A model generated the notes under the pieces. The model did no database searches. It saw only the letters and a list, made by a program, of their open reading frames with translations, and had not been told where the DNA came from. From Acanthaster planci (taxonomy: Eukaryota; Echinodermata; Asteroidea; Valvatida; Acanthasteridae), in assembly GCF_001949145.1 (NCBI RefSeq), contig NW_019091470.1, positions 411,419 to 475,418 of the forward strand: a stretch of DNA of 64,000 bases. Reading direction: 5' to 3'. How positions within the stretch are numbered: position 1 is the stretch's first letter; every line of letters starts with the position of its first letter. The position numbers and the translations under genes are program-made. This document shows positions 46,588-57,187 of this stretch, piece after piece.

Positions 46588-47349
46588 CTAGTTTGGGTAC
46601 AGCAAAAACCCAGTGAACGAGGTGAAACTGACCTCGTTGCCGTGAACCCGACCGCGCAATACCAGGTAGACCTGGTCACCCGGCACTAACGCCATCACTG
46701 CTCCGCTGCTGAGCTGATGGAAACCAGAAGTATTTTCATACACTTTCACGGAGGTTTCTTCGTTTTTAACCAGGCTCACATAAAGATCCCTTGACTCAGG
46801 CGTTTTCAAGACTGAAAACGAGAATGAGTAAACGCCGGGCACGCTGCACGTGAAAGTACCGTTGGACAGGTCGAAATTTGCCCCTGCGTTAAATATTGTC
46901 TTGTCAAAGGCCAGGGGACCTCCACTGGAAGTGTATCTGGTGACTCTCCCTACTGTGAAGGCCACTTGAGGCATTTCACAGACACCTTTGAACCCAGTGG
47001 GACCAACCTCCCCCTGGGGGCCAGGAAATCCCCGTGGTCCTCGCTCTCCTTGACGGCCTGTGTCTCCAATAAGTCCTCGGACGCCCTGTGCGCCAGTATA
47101 GCCTCTGTCTCCCTTCGATCCGGTGTTGCCTTTCTCTCCAGGAGCCCCAGGATCCCCCTTGGGCCCCATCACTCCCGGGGGAGCAGGCACTGCTGGGATG
47201 CCCGGCACACCGGGGATTCCGGGAAGGCAAGGACAGTCTGCCGAGTTGCAGCTCGAGGGTGTTTCAGTGGGCACTGTCACGGTGCTGTCCGACAGCACGC
47301 TCGCGTTGGTTATTGACCACAGCACGACCAACAGCCTCGTCAACGTCAA
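46588..47349 (-). CDS. Secreted collagen-like C1q-domain protein (main exon)
   Basis: One open exon of about 253 codons. In order: a hydrophobic signal-like segment (LTLTRLLVVLWSITNAS), a cysteine cluster (CNSADCPC, about 34-41) suited to oligomerisation, about 80 residues of Gly-X-Y collagen repeat (GDPGAPGEKG, GERGPRGFPGPQG), then a complete globular C1q head (VAFTVGRVTRY ... SFTSFTGFLLYPN, about 127-253). Such proteins form trimers and act in pattern recognition or extracellular signalling. The frame has no ATG at its 5' end: it opens with TTG directly after an in-frame TAG, which looks like a splice acceptor (TACATGTAG|TTGACG). The initiator must be in an upstream exon that I could not place. 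A possible AATAAA lies about 340 bases past the stop. It sits between the two duplicated segments. Confidence 0.88.
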   Translation of the reverse strand: MTLTRLLVVLWSITNASVLSDSTVTVPTETPSSCNSADCPCLPGIPGVPGIPAVPAPPGVMGPKGDPGAPGEKGNTGSKGDRGYTGAQGVRGLIGDTGRQGERGPRGFPGPQGEVGPTGFKGVCEMPQVAFTVGRVTRYTSSGGPLAFDKTIFNAGANFDLSNGTFTCSVPGVYSFSFSVLKTPESRDLYVSLVKNEETSVKVYENTSGFHQLSSGAVMALVPGDQVYLVLRGRVHGNEVSFTSFTGFLLYPN

Positions 47350-47455
47350 CTACATGTATTGAGGAGAAAACATACAAGCCAACGCATATGATTGTCGAAT
47401 TGAAGGTTAGTAATCAACAAGCCAGTTCGATACTTCAAAAAAAAGTCAATGTCCC

Positions 47456-47582
47456 TTGAGCATGCGGGTCGGGGTGTGACCGCCCTGACAGGACAGGCGT
47501 CGCGCGGGCATTGTTCTTCCCGAATGACCTTGGCGGGCTTCATTTTGGGCATAAGCTGTTGAAATACCGAACATGCTCATTG
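47456..47582. mobile_element. TIR element, family T, short copy 3
   Basis: Left TTGAGCATGCGGGTCGGGGTG and right GAAATACCGAACATGCTCATT are loosely inverted. Interior TTGTTCTTCCCGAATGACCTT matches the other family T copies. About 110 bases upstream of the C1q exon. Confidence 0.5.
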
Positions 47583-47644
47583 GCACAAAACGGGGTAGGG
47601 ATAAAAGATACGTGTATCTTTTTTTTATTAAAGAGTGCCTAAGA

Positions 47645-47811
47645 ATGAATCAGTTCGGTATTTCGAAAAGCCAAGGTCTTTCGGGAACTTGAACAAAGTG
47701 CACGCAGGAGTCAGCTTACGGCTGTACTGATGGGCCAGGATATCTTGCGCGCGCGTACAACTCTTTCCGAAAGGTCTTGTACTGGGCATCGAACACCAAA
47801 CTGGCTCATTT
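47645..47811. mobile_element. TIR element, family T, copy 4
   Basis: Left ATGAATCAGTTCGGTATTTCG and right ATCGAACACCAAACTGGCTCAT are imperfect inverted repeats of about 22 bp. Interior resembles 37121-37299. Confidence 0.65.
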
Positions 47812-48156
47812 CCACAAAGCGATTCCCTTTTTATTTCTATTGTTCTGTTTTTGGCCTTGATGGTTCCATGGTCTGTTGGTAAAAATAAGTTGAGCTCATA
47901 ACAATAAAGCTCTAAATAAAATGTTAATTAAAAATGCTAAATGTATGGCTTTCTTGTTTTAAATTAAAGGGTCCAAGCATATTGAATGTTTCTTAGGCAC
48001 ACTATCTCTGTAAACTTTACCTCTTGTAGGTTTGAAACCCTTTATACATGTATCCCTTTTGGGCAATAAGAGCACTTTAAAAACTACGTAACCGATGGCG
48101 CTCTTGCTGTTATTACCGTTAGGCTCCATGTTTGCCAGTGTCGTCCTTAACTTGTG
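47812..48156. other. AT-rich intergenic DNA
   Basis: No feature seen apart from AT-rich sequence between two repeats; it may include an upstream exon of the C1q gene. Confidence 0.4.
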
Positions 48157-48725
48157 TTAAAGGAACCAGGAAATAGAAATATTTTTATAAATTTTACTAA
48201 AAACCCTTGAAATTGTATCTTTAGGTTTCAATTAACCTCACTTTAAATTTTTGTTGTGCAACTTTAACCCATATTTTTATGCTTTTTTGGTTTTTATGCT
48301 AATGTATATTTGCATAGTCATTCACTGAATCTCAAAGTTGCACTGATTTGTGCACAGCAAATTTCTAGATTTTTTTAACCACTGCTATGGCAGATTTTAT
48401 TTTCTTTGGCAATTTATTGCTGTGTAAGGATATGGCAATAATCCAGCAAAAATCCTTTTCACAGAAATGTTCCCAGATAGCAAATTTGGGGTTCACAATT
48501 TGAGCATGAAACACGCATCCTGAACCATGTCTTCCTGGATTTGCATCAAAGCAAAAACGCCCTCACTTGTCCAGAAATGCTTGGTCAATTTTTAATGTTT
48601 GGAAAAGTGCACCGTTCAGTTCTCGTAACTCAAAAAAGATGTCAAACAGTCTTCATACATGGAAGAACAGTACAGAGATAAACAAAAAGTGATTCTAAGA
48701 AAAATTCATTTCCTGGTTCCTTTAA
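48157..48725. mobile_element. Non-autonomous TTAA-inserting DNA element (561 bp)
   Basis: Termini AGGAACCAGGAAAT and ATTTCCTGGTTCCT are perfect 14-bp inverted repeats, each directly bordered by TTAA (48157-48160, 48722-48725). TTAA duplication is the mark of piggyBac-type transposition, though the terminal bases are not the usual CCC. Interior AT-rich and non-coding. A diverged relative lies at 28390-28640. Confidence 0.85.
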
Positions 48726-49049
48726 GTTCATAGTAAACTTGAAGACTGGCAAATTGAAGATTGACATTCAATGCGTTCAGATGACTGTGGAAAACATTAC
48801 ATGCATATATTTGGTTTATAAATGTATATAAGTTTTCTTCTGTTTAAGTTGAGAACTCGGAAAAATTGGCTCACTGACAACTTTTCTGAGAATCGGTTGC
48901 TCTATGAGCTAATGATAAATCACCGCATTATAAAATTTAACAGCTAATCAAGTAAAAATGCATCACGTTTGCTGGTTTTAAGAGCACCTGTTAGTCACAG
49001 TACCTACTTAGTAAGGTAGCTGTTAGTTTAATTTTTTCTCGTTATACAG

Positions 49050-49230
49050 TACGGGCGATTCACAATATAGTGCGCCTCCAAGAGTTTGCAAAACGTTAGC
49101 CAATCCAATTACAACGCTCGAAATCTGTCGGTCCCTTTCCAAACACGCATTGGGGCGACAAATTTCGCGCATTGTGAGTGGCCACCGCGTTGCAAACTCT
49201 TGAAGGGGCACTATTGTGAATCGTCCGTAT
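49050..49230. mobile_element. MITE with ~45-bp terminal inverted repeats
   Basis: Left TACGGGCGATTCACAATATAG plus CCAAGAGTTTGCAAAACG; right CGTTGCAAACTCTTG plus CACTATTGTGAATCGTCCGTA. The arms pair over about 45 bp with a few mismatches. TA at both ends suggests a TA target. Spacer about 90 bp, non-coding. Confidence 0.85.
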
Positions 49231-52200
49231 TGCGGACCGTTAATTCTCTATATAGGTTGCCAAATATGGCACACGCGATGTTTGAAATATTGGCGCGCTA
49301 ACAATGCAGTGTCATGTTGCCAGCGGTCATGCATACTGCGCAGATGGTTACGTTTCGTGACCGAAACTGTTGTCAATTTCTTCACCACCACTAAACCTGG
49401 ATTAACTTTCAATTTTAGACTCTAGACTCGTGACACAAAAGTAACACTGCCTTCATTTAGCAGCTATAGCATTTTGACAGATACCCATCTATGTATATAC
49501 CTACTCTTAAAAATACGTGCTCACCATGTTTGCGTAAAAAGCCACGTCTCTTGATCCAAGGCTACGCCCACGATTGGTAGAATGGCTATATTATAGCTAC
49601 AGAAATGCAAATAAAACAAACTGAATTTTATCTTTCTTGAAATTATTTTTCAAACAGTCCATACTTCCACCGACAATTTTGCCTTGATGCCAATCCAGAT
49701 TTGCCCCGGTTGGCATCAGCTTATCACGGTCCAAAATGCACGCTGCACCGGACCGTGCACCGCAGTGAGTGAGTAGAGCAAACCTAGATGACTGCACATC
49801 GTTGTAGAGAGAAGCTGAGAAATCTCACCTCAAACGCGTGATCTGGCAGTAACTTTGATTAGCTTTTTCGTTGTCTGGAAAACCGGACCTGTTTGGCCTA
49901 GCGATGCTGTGAAGACTCCCCTTTTAGCCCGCTGTTTCCCACCACTTTTGTAGTTGCTGCACACGTAAGCTGCGCTCAGACATTTTACTACCCCACGAAC
50001 CAGTCACTTGTAAATCTGTAGCGCTTTGTGATTGGCCCTTGCTCGCTCTACTCGCCCGAAACAAAAAATCGCTATAGGTTGCCAAGATACCAGAATACCG
50101 TGTCTCGAAATCACGCAGTGTTAGTTGCACGGTCACCGGAGGTTGACAACGTGTAAGTTCACTGGTTCGTCAGACTTATGTTAAAAAGGCGGTATGATCA
50201 GACAAATCGTGCTGTCAGAATGACAAGTGAAATAATGTCAGTTCTTGTGTTTATGTCTACTCTAACCTTTACGCAGAAACAATAAATCCATTTTTTATGT
50301 TGTTCATTTCCCGTTTTCAATGTTAGAAAAAATGGCTGCTGGTCAGTTACATAAAGAGGCGCAAAATTATGCAATTTCGTTTTCCTTTCCGTCTGAAAAG
50401 TGCACTAGTGGTCAGCATGATCAAAGTAACAGCACCCCCTTGCAAAAGATGCGGGGGGCGGGGTATACCCGAACACTTCTTTGATTATTGTATATGCTTT
50501 TCACCTGCGATGATGTTGCTATGCGGACAAAAGGACAGCAACAATTACATTAGTGACAACTGCATGTACATGTATAGTAACCTCCCCACGACCACAATTT
50601 TTCCCATCCTCGGGCCCCCTGCCGACAATCCTGGGTTCGCTCCTGAGTTTGAAATAAAACAGACTATTGAAATATATGCACGCGGGCAGGTCAAAGTGCG
50701 CGTATAAACAGAGCGCACCGAGGGATAAATTCAGTAATTTATGTTCTCCAAACAATCCCCTCTCTGAACCCAGAGAGCAACCTCACAAGGAGGTCGCGGT
50801 TGGGGGTAGGAACATACCAACATGTAACGGGCTGCCGTGCACGGCTCAACTATACACAGCTTTCCTGGTACTGGAGCCGTTCCCCTCTCACAGTGTAATT
50901 ACGGTAGCCTACCTTCATCCGACTCGAGAAATTTCCTTGCAAATCCGAGACCCAAATATTACTTTGGAGAGTCAGGAATCGAAGAAGCACCACGATTGAC
51001 AAATTGTATACTTTCAAAATGTTTCAGTAGTCTCAAAACTGAGTTCCCCTTCTCAGCAGGCTGGTTCCAGAATTTTTCAATTATTATTACCCCCCCCCAT
51101 AAAAAAGAGAGAAAATATAAACCAAAACTGTCATAAAGCGTGAGTGGACTTGATTGTAATGCAGTGTGCAAAAAATTCCACATCTTTTTTTCGATGGCAT
51201 CTGAATGTGCGCAACGTTATTTCACAATCATAAGTTTAACGCTGCAGATTATAGTTCCCTGCATGTGGCATCTGTAAAAAAAACCTCTTATTTTGAGGAG
51301 GAGGCTCATTTACATAATAAGTACACGCGCGCGATAGTCAGCCTTGAGCAGAAGCGCCCCTCATCGGTTGAAAAGAGTCACGTCGGCGAGACTTAAGTTT
51401 TCATGTTGTTGGTAGCGATGCGACTGTGACGCGTGTATTTCTTAGTTGTTCGTGAACCAGCGAAGTTCAGTTTCGACCAACAGAGCCTCCGTTGGTAAGA
51501 AAATAGCGCCCTCTCTTGGTCCAGGTCGAGGCCCATAGCATTTCGCAGGGAATGGAACACGTGGTTTTCTATTTGGTTGTTTAAATTAATTAACAACAGA
51601 CAAACCGAACAGTCGCTGGATCAGCCGCTGCGTTTAGAAACCAGAGCGATTGTTCCAAAGACACCTAGCTCGCCGAGACGGCGCGCTCTGGCCACTGAGC
51701 GTTCTTGTTGGGTATGACGTTTCGTTGTTGTATTTGTAGAATAATATTAACATAATCATGTCTGTTTTAAAATCTCGATCCGCGCCCGGCAAGGTGCAGA
51801 ACGATCATTTTTCACGGCGGTTGTTGGCCATGGGCAAGATAGTCTTGGTTCCAAGGTTTATATGTTGTAGTAAATCTTTATTTTGGCTGTTGCGTCTTGG
51901 CGAGCGTTAATTTCCCCCTCAACCCATGCTGTATTTCTTGAACAAATTAACTACACCTTATAAAATTATTCATGAGCAAATTAAGGAAATTCAAAGCGGC
52001 ATACAGAGCTGCAGAGTTCCACGTGTTTGGCAAGAACTATATAACAGACTGGTTCCGTCAAAATCACATCTCACAGTCTACATGCTACGAAGGTTCCAGA
52101 GGAAAGTTTTGGTGCTACCAGAAATCAAGTAACCCACAGCAGCGACCCGGATACTCACCGGGATGACGTCGCCTGGGCGCGCACAATTTCTACTTTCCGG

Positions 52201-53066
52201 ACTCGAGGCGAAATGACCCACTACAATTTGCTCAATTTACCCATCGAATCAATGGGCAGGGTTAAAGCTGTTTTGCTGTTCACATGAAGATGAATTCACT
52301 AGTATTTAATAATGTCATCATTGGCTTTAATTTGTCATTTTCAAGTTATAGCGAACGGCATGGTTGACTGTTATCATTGACAGGGTCCTGAGTGTACACA
52401 ATACAATGTACTTCGGTGGTTGTCGTTCCACTTTTCAATAATTTGGTAGGCCTTGTTCAACTCATTATAATTTATATGAAATGTCGAAAGATTTTTTAAA
52501 AATATGAATAAAAAGTTACATCATCTTGCTGTTTATGAATAACATTGACTCTCTGGAACGCGAGACAGGGACCATCGCTGACTGGGACGCGATAACAGCG
52601 TTTGAGTTTTAAGTTGTGTCTGCCAAGCTAACGGAGAACTTACTGAGCAGACGATCACCGCAAAACCGTAACCATTTATCTCAAATGCCACAGGTCGATT
52701 GGGAAATCGTTGGCCTGAGTGGTGTGCAGGGTCTGGTTGTGACTGGGAGCACTTTTTTAGTGTCTTCAAGCGGCCCTTTCCGAGAGACAATACGAAATTA
52801 TGGTTGATTTGACACTTCACCTGGGCCACTCTGATACACCACTCAATAGAAGCTTGGCCTAGAGCCATCCCAGACACCTACGATCGACTGCAAATTATCC
52901 ATAGCCTATATTTGGCATTCACTGTGTAGATAATCTCATATGTGCCATTTTGGGTCATTCCATGTCAATTTCAGTCCCAAAACCTGCACGAAATGCCCTG
53001 AACAGCTTTGGGTATTCTTTTTTTTATGGTGCCTTGTACTTTTCAAGCGTTGTACTCTCTCCAGAT
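49231..53066. other. Intergenic region, no gene recognised
   Basis: Several ORFs of 60-110 codons exist on both strands but none has recognisable domains or a splice context I trust. A CTCF-like AGCGCCCTCT (51505-51514, minus) and short CATGTACATGTA microsatellites occur. Confidence 0.5.
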
Positions 53067-55095
53067 CAGTCGCATGCGATAGGGTTTTGTGCACAGGGTA
53101 CCAAATGACGTCTGGACGTAGAACTCCTTGGTTAGCGCCAACTTTAAGCATTTTAAGCAACTTTAAGCAGAGATAACCTGTCACTTACATATACCTAGAT
53201 GAAATTGCAGTATGCTGCACATCAGGCGAGAAATAGCTCACTAGTCATTTGACTCAGTGGAAGGTTTTACCACATTGAGTATTTACCTCGTTGAAGACTA
53301 ACTTGTGTGCTCCAAAACCAGTTTTAGGTACAGTATTTACATTATTAGTTTCATGTTGATTGCTAAAAGCTAACTGCTGACACGGGACTGGGCTGTCACT
53401 GTAACAAGAAGAGGCAGGACTGTTCCCGTTAACGTTCAAGTCTCCATCGTGAGTGCGTGCCGGCATTTCTGGTCCTATTGGCCAGCTTAACAACAGTACA
53501 ATTTTGCTTTCAGACCCCTTTTGAAAAAAATTCAGCACTCCATAATAACTATTTTCACTATTTTAATTAATAATAATAATATTTTAATAATAATAGCATC
53601 TTTGTGTGTTTTCAGAAGTCGCTCACTAGTTGACTGAACACTTATGGGCGAGACACACGGAAGGTTTGAGGTAGGAATACACCCAATATCCNTGTTGTAT
53701 AGAAATATTTCTGTGTCATGTTTTTTCACTGTGGGATCTTCATTAAGTCACGTTGTTTCTTTCTTGGGGAACCACGGACCATTTAACTGTGGATGCAGTG
53801 TGATGGTGGTGGGAATTCACCACCAAACAGTTTAAAAGGAAAAGTAGATATGAGTTAGCCTTGAAAAACAAACACATGACTAGTAGGCTAGTTATTTGAC
53901 TTAGCAGTCAGTCAACAAAAATGAACCGAGTTCTTTACGTAATAAACCGTCAGCAGGAGAAATCCTTTCCAAGGCATATTAAAAAAAAATGAGAATTGTA
54001 ACAGTATTCTTCAACTCAGGATGTAAGAATGAGTCCCAACCTCCTCAAAGAATGCTATTAAATCATTCTGTTTGTTTTTATTTGGCAAACATGCTTTGTT
54101 ACAACAAAGATATTTAAGATAAGACGATTTTACCTTTACTTCAAAAGGGCTATGCAAAATACAATTCACGTCAATGCAACCTTCAGTATGTGTGTATTAA
54201 TTTCAATAATTCCGTCGCAGAAGACTGATTCCTTTTGATTTTTTTGGACTACTGCACATTTGCATATTCATGAGCAAACTATGGACAGATTTCATTTCAG
54301 GAAAAGCCCTTAATGGTATAGCTGCGTGTCTTTTGGAACTGTACGAGTTGCCAGAATCACAGAACTTCGACTATCTCAAACTGCCTTTTCTGTGGTGATT
54401 TGTTCGTTTCATTAAACCAGTGAGCAAAGATTTATCACAATTTAAAATTTCATTCAGCAAATTTTTAAGTTTACATTCCAAATAGACCCCCTCTCCACTG
54501 ATGTCTCCCTCAGATGACGTCACAGCAGTACACTATAATTCTTCAGAAAAAAATACCGAAGTTTTTAAATGATCAAAAAAGGGCTCTTGCGGTTATTATA
54601 ATAATAAGTAAAAAGAGAATACATTTCAGAACGGTCAAATGTTAAAAATACACGCCTATTAGTGAAAATAAGGCCATGAGCCTTTTTAACACAAACAGTA
54701 CAGAGTACAAGTTACAAGCACGGCAGTAACATCATTCAGATATATTAGGAGAGCAAGCTTGGCATCACTTTACTGCCAACTATAACGAACCTTTCTTGAA
54801 GCTTTTACCTAGTGCTTGATGTGTTTGCCAAAGGCTGCAAACGCCATAATTTTGTGGAGTGTGATTAATCTTTACAATACGTGAAGTAGGTTGGTAAAAC
54901 TCCGCATCATACATTACCAGGGTTCCGATTTTCCTGACCGAAGCCCGCCTGCCTTAAGTCACCAAAATCTCAGCTGTTAAATAAAAAAGGGGAAAAAATC
55001 CAGTGGCATCATTGGGGGGGAGGGCAGTTGTCCTCTTGAGAATCTTGACATTTTTAAAGGGAATTTGAAGCACCAACCACTTAGTAACAGGACAA
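53067..55095. repeat. Diverged ~2 kb duplicated segment, copy B (empty MITE site)
   Basis: Colinear with 44028-46440, same orientation, about 9 kb away. It lacks the hAT MITE: the site reads GTTATTTGACTTAGCA without interruption near 53890. Contains a TAATAATAATA stretch absent from copy A. Non-coding. Confidence 0.85.
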
Positions 55096-55739
55096 CCACC
55101 TTTATGTAGAGAAATATGGAAGGGCTGCGTAGCACCGTGATTACATCTAACGGCAAGAATATAATATCAAATCAGTGCTCTGAAATATGTGATTGCCGAG
55201 CTTTCGGTTACTGAGTACCTTCTTCAGGGCAAGCACTGAATCTACGTACAGTAACCATCCCCCCCATCCGTACAAAATTTTCCAGTCTCCCAGAAAAAAA
55301 TCCTCAGGATCCATTCCGATGTTTATAACATCAACAGGTAAACGTGTCTTGCCATCTTGGATTTTAATCTTGAAACAGACTTCCCGCTTCTCTTTGGAAA
55401 GTCAAGATTATGGCCAAAAGTTCACTTTTCTTTTCAATTTATCGGGGTTAGCCACATGCAATTTTTTTGTCGTTCGCCGAAAACGCCCTTCAAATAGGAG
55501 TAAACCTGTGCCCTCAACTCTCAATGTAGCCGCTCGCCTCTATGCAAAATAGGCCCACGAGTTGGAGATTTTTGTGAACGAAATACGCCGAGTCGGACGC
55601 CAGAAATCCCACATTTGTGATTTTTGAAAATATCTGTATGATCACTCCCGATGATGACTCTTATTGTTAAATCCCAATGGGATCACAAAATATTAATGAG
55701 CTCGCGCGTGGAAATCTAACCATTTAGTGGAATGCACCC
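55096..55739. other. Intergenic DNA, possible retroelement remnant
   Basis: Near 55190-55235, CCGAGCTTTCGGTTACTGAG and ACCTTCTTCAGGGCAAGC resemble a motif often found at retroelement 3' ends. No reverse-transcriptase frame accompanies it. Nothing else recognised. Confidence 0.3.
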
Positions 55740-55866
55740 TTAGGCCGTGTCCGAAACTGGCATCCAGAGCTACGGCTAGGTCTATTGTCTGCATGTCTCC
55801 ACGTCCTTTCAATGGAGTGGAGACCTATACCAAGCTCTAGACAACAGGTTTGGATGCGGCCTTAAA
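55740..55866. mobile_element. Short foldback MITE, family G, copy 3
   Basis: TTAGGCCGTGTCCGAAAC at the left; GTTTGGATGCGGCCTTAA at the right. Interior CCAGAGCTACGGCTAGGTCTA and CAATGGAGTGGAGACC match the copies at 22.2 and 29.8 kb. Near-palindromic. Confidence 0.8.
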
Positions 55867-56420
55867 GTAAGTTACACATCTACAGCGTAGATCGAGCAAT
55901 TGCATGAATCCTCTTTCCCGTAGGTCGAGAGAGAAACTTCTCCCGGCCTCGGATGAACACGATCTGTAAAATCGGCCGCCTAATCATGACGCGAAAAGTG
56001 CTCTTGCAGATGTGATGTGTGCGATGCCATTTTCGCGCCCCAGTCCTGTTGCCCTTCAGTTTCTGCTGGTGTAGGTGAAGGCGGCAAATCTGAGCCCTGG
56101 TAAAACTGTCTGGGGGACAGAATTATCTAGGTAACAGTGTTAGTAACAGATTGAACTAGAGAAATGTGTCCCCGAACACTTTTGCTGGGATGCGATTCTG
56201 TAAAAGTGTGGGGGGGGGGGCACATTCACCGGGGGGCACTCCCACCCTTTATATAGGCGGTAAATCTTTTCCACCGGTAAAACTGTCCCAAAGACAGAAT
56301 TAACTATGGTAAAATAGTCTCACCAGTCTGTCGACGTCCCTTAGCTTACTAGGTATTCCTGTCCTATCTAGTCCCCCTCAGGACTCAAACGGGGTGGAGC
56401 CGTTGGGGGGATGTTATGTT

Positions 56421-56894
56421 CTTCGGCCGAGTTCGGGCGGCTTGTTCCCGTATGTTCACGAACAGCTCGATTTGTTGTTCGTGGGTCGGCCGCTCGAACG
56501 CCGGGAACAAACAATCGGTTATCGATGGTAGTTAGTGACAAGCAACATGGCGGCGTCCATATAGGCTACGTTATTCGAGAGTTGATGTTTGGATGGGCTG
56601 AATTCTTTTCTATATAAACAGGAACATTCGTTTCTGTGTTACGGAAAATAATTAATGTTAACGTTAATTTTGCAAAACTTCACATTGTCTTTGGCTTTGA
56701 AGCCATCTCTCTACTTTTTGCAGCTGTTCAAAAATCAAAATCTCACGAGTTTTTCCGTGTGTTCCTGTAAAACCCTGACGAGGAGGTAGTGTGTGATCCT
56801 GTTCCGAGAACAGTGTTCTTGAGTCGTGTTCCCGCCGTTCGAGCGCGAGAACAAGAAACCCGTGTCAAGAACAGGCCGCCCGAACTCGACCTTG
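56421..56894. mobile_element. Foldback/TIR element with ~90-bp inverted ends
   Basis: Left arm CCGAGTTCGGGCGGCTTGTTC ... CGCTCGAACGCCGGGAACA; right arm TGTTCCCGCCGTTCGAGCGC ... GAACAGGCCGCCCGAACTCG. The arms pair over about 90 bp with mismatches, around a spacer of about 290 bp. GAACA/TGTTC pentamers recur inside the arms. GC-rich against AT-rich flanks. Non-coding. Confidence 0.8.
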
Positions 56895-56933
56895 GTTACA
56901 AAACTACTGACCATTAATTTCCCAAAACTTCCA

Positions 56934-57187
56934 AGAGAGGGCGCAGTACATTTTTTGAAGGATTTTTTTTAGCCGGGGAAGGCGCCCTTTTACGCTTAAT
57001 CGGGCTGTAGAGGGCGGTATAAGGAATTTCGACGTAGCTCTGAGACTCAGCAGAGGGAGCCCTGTATGCATTTTCAAAACATATCCAGTCTAGACCGGTA
57101 GAGGGCGCTGCATATTATATCAATAGAGGGCGCTATTTATTGAATCAAGAGAGGGCGCTACATATATATCAGACATCAGAGGGCGCT
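56934..57187 (+). promoter_or_regulatory. Cluster of CTCF-like AGAGGGCGC motifs
   Basis: AGAGGGCGCT occurs at 57100, 57125, 57150 and 57178, all on plus, with near matches at 56934 (AGAGAGGGCGC) and 57009. The motif fits the core of the bilaterian CTCF consensus (YAGRKGGCRS); the 57100 site is the fullest match (CCGGTAGAGGGCGCTG). The 25-28 bp spacing could also mean a diverged tandem repeat. Confidence 0.45.

Noticed and set aside
46966-47459. Plus-strand ORFs of 79-123 codons
   Set aside because: Antisense shadows of the C1q gene; the Gly/Pro-rich collagen codons keep the opposite strand open.
51926-52166. Overlapping 64-68 codon plus-strand ORFs
   Set aside because: Natural-looking in places, but two frames compete, no family is recognised and no splice or start context supports either.
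55170-55235. Possible hammerhead ribozyme at a retroelement end
   Set aside because: The required CUGAUGA and GAAA core with stems is not present; only a superficial CTGAAGA...GAAAG similarity.
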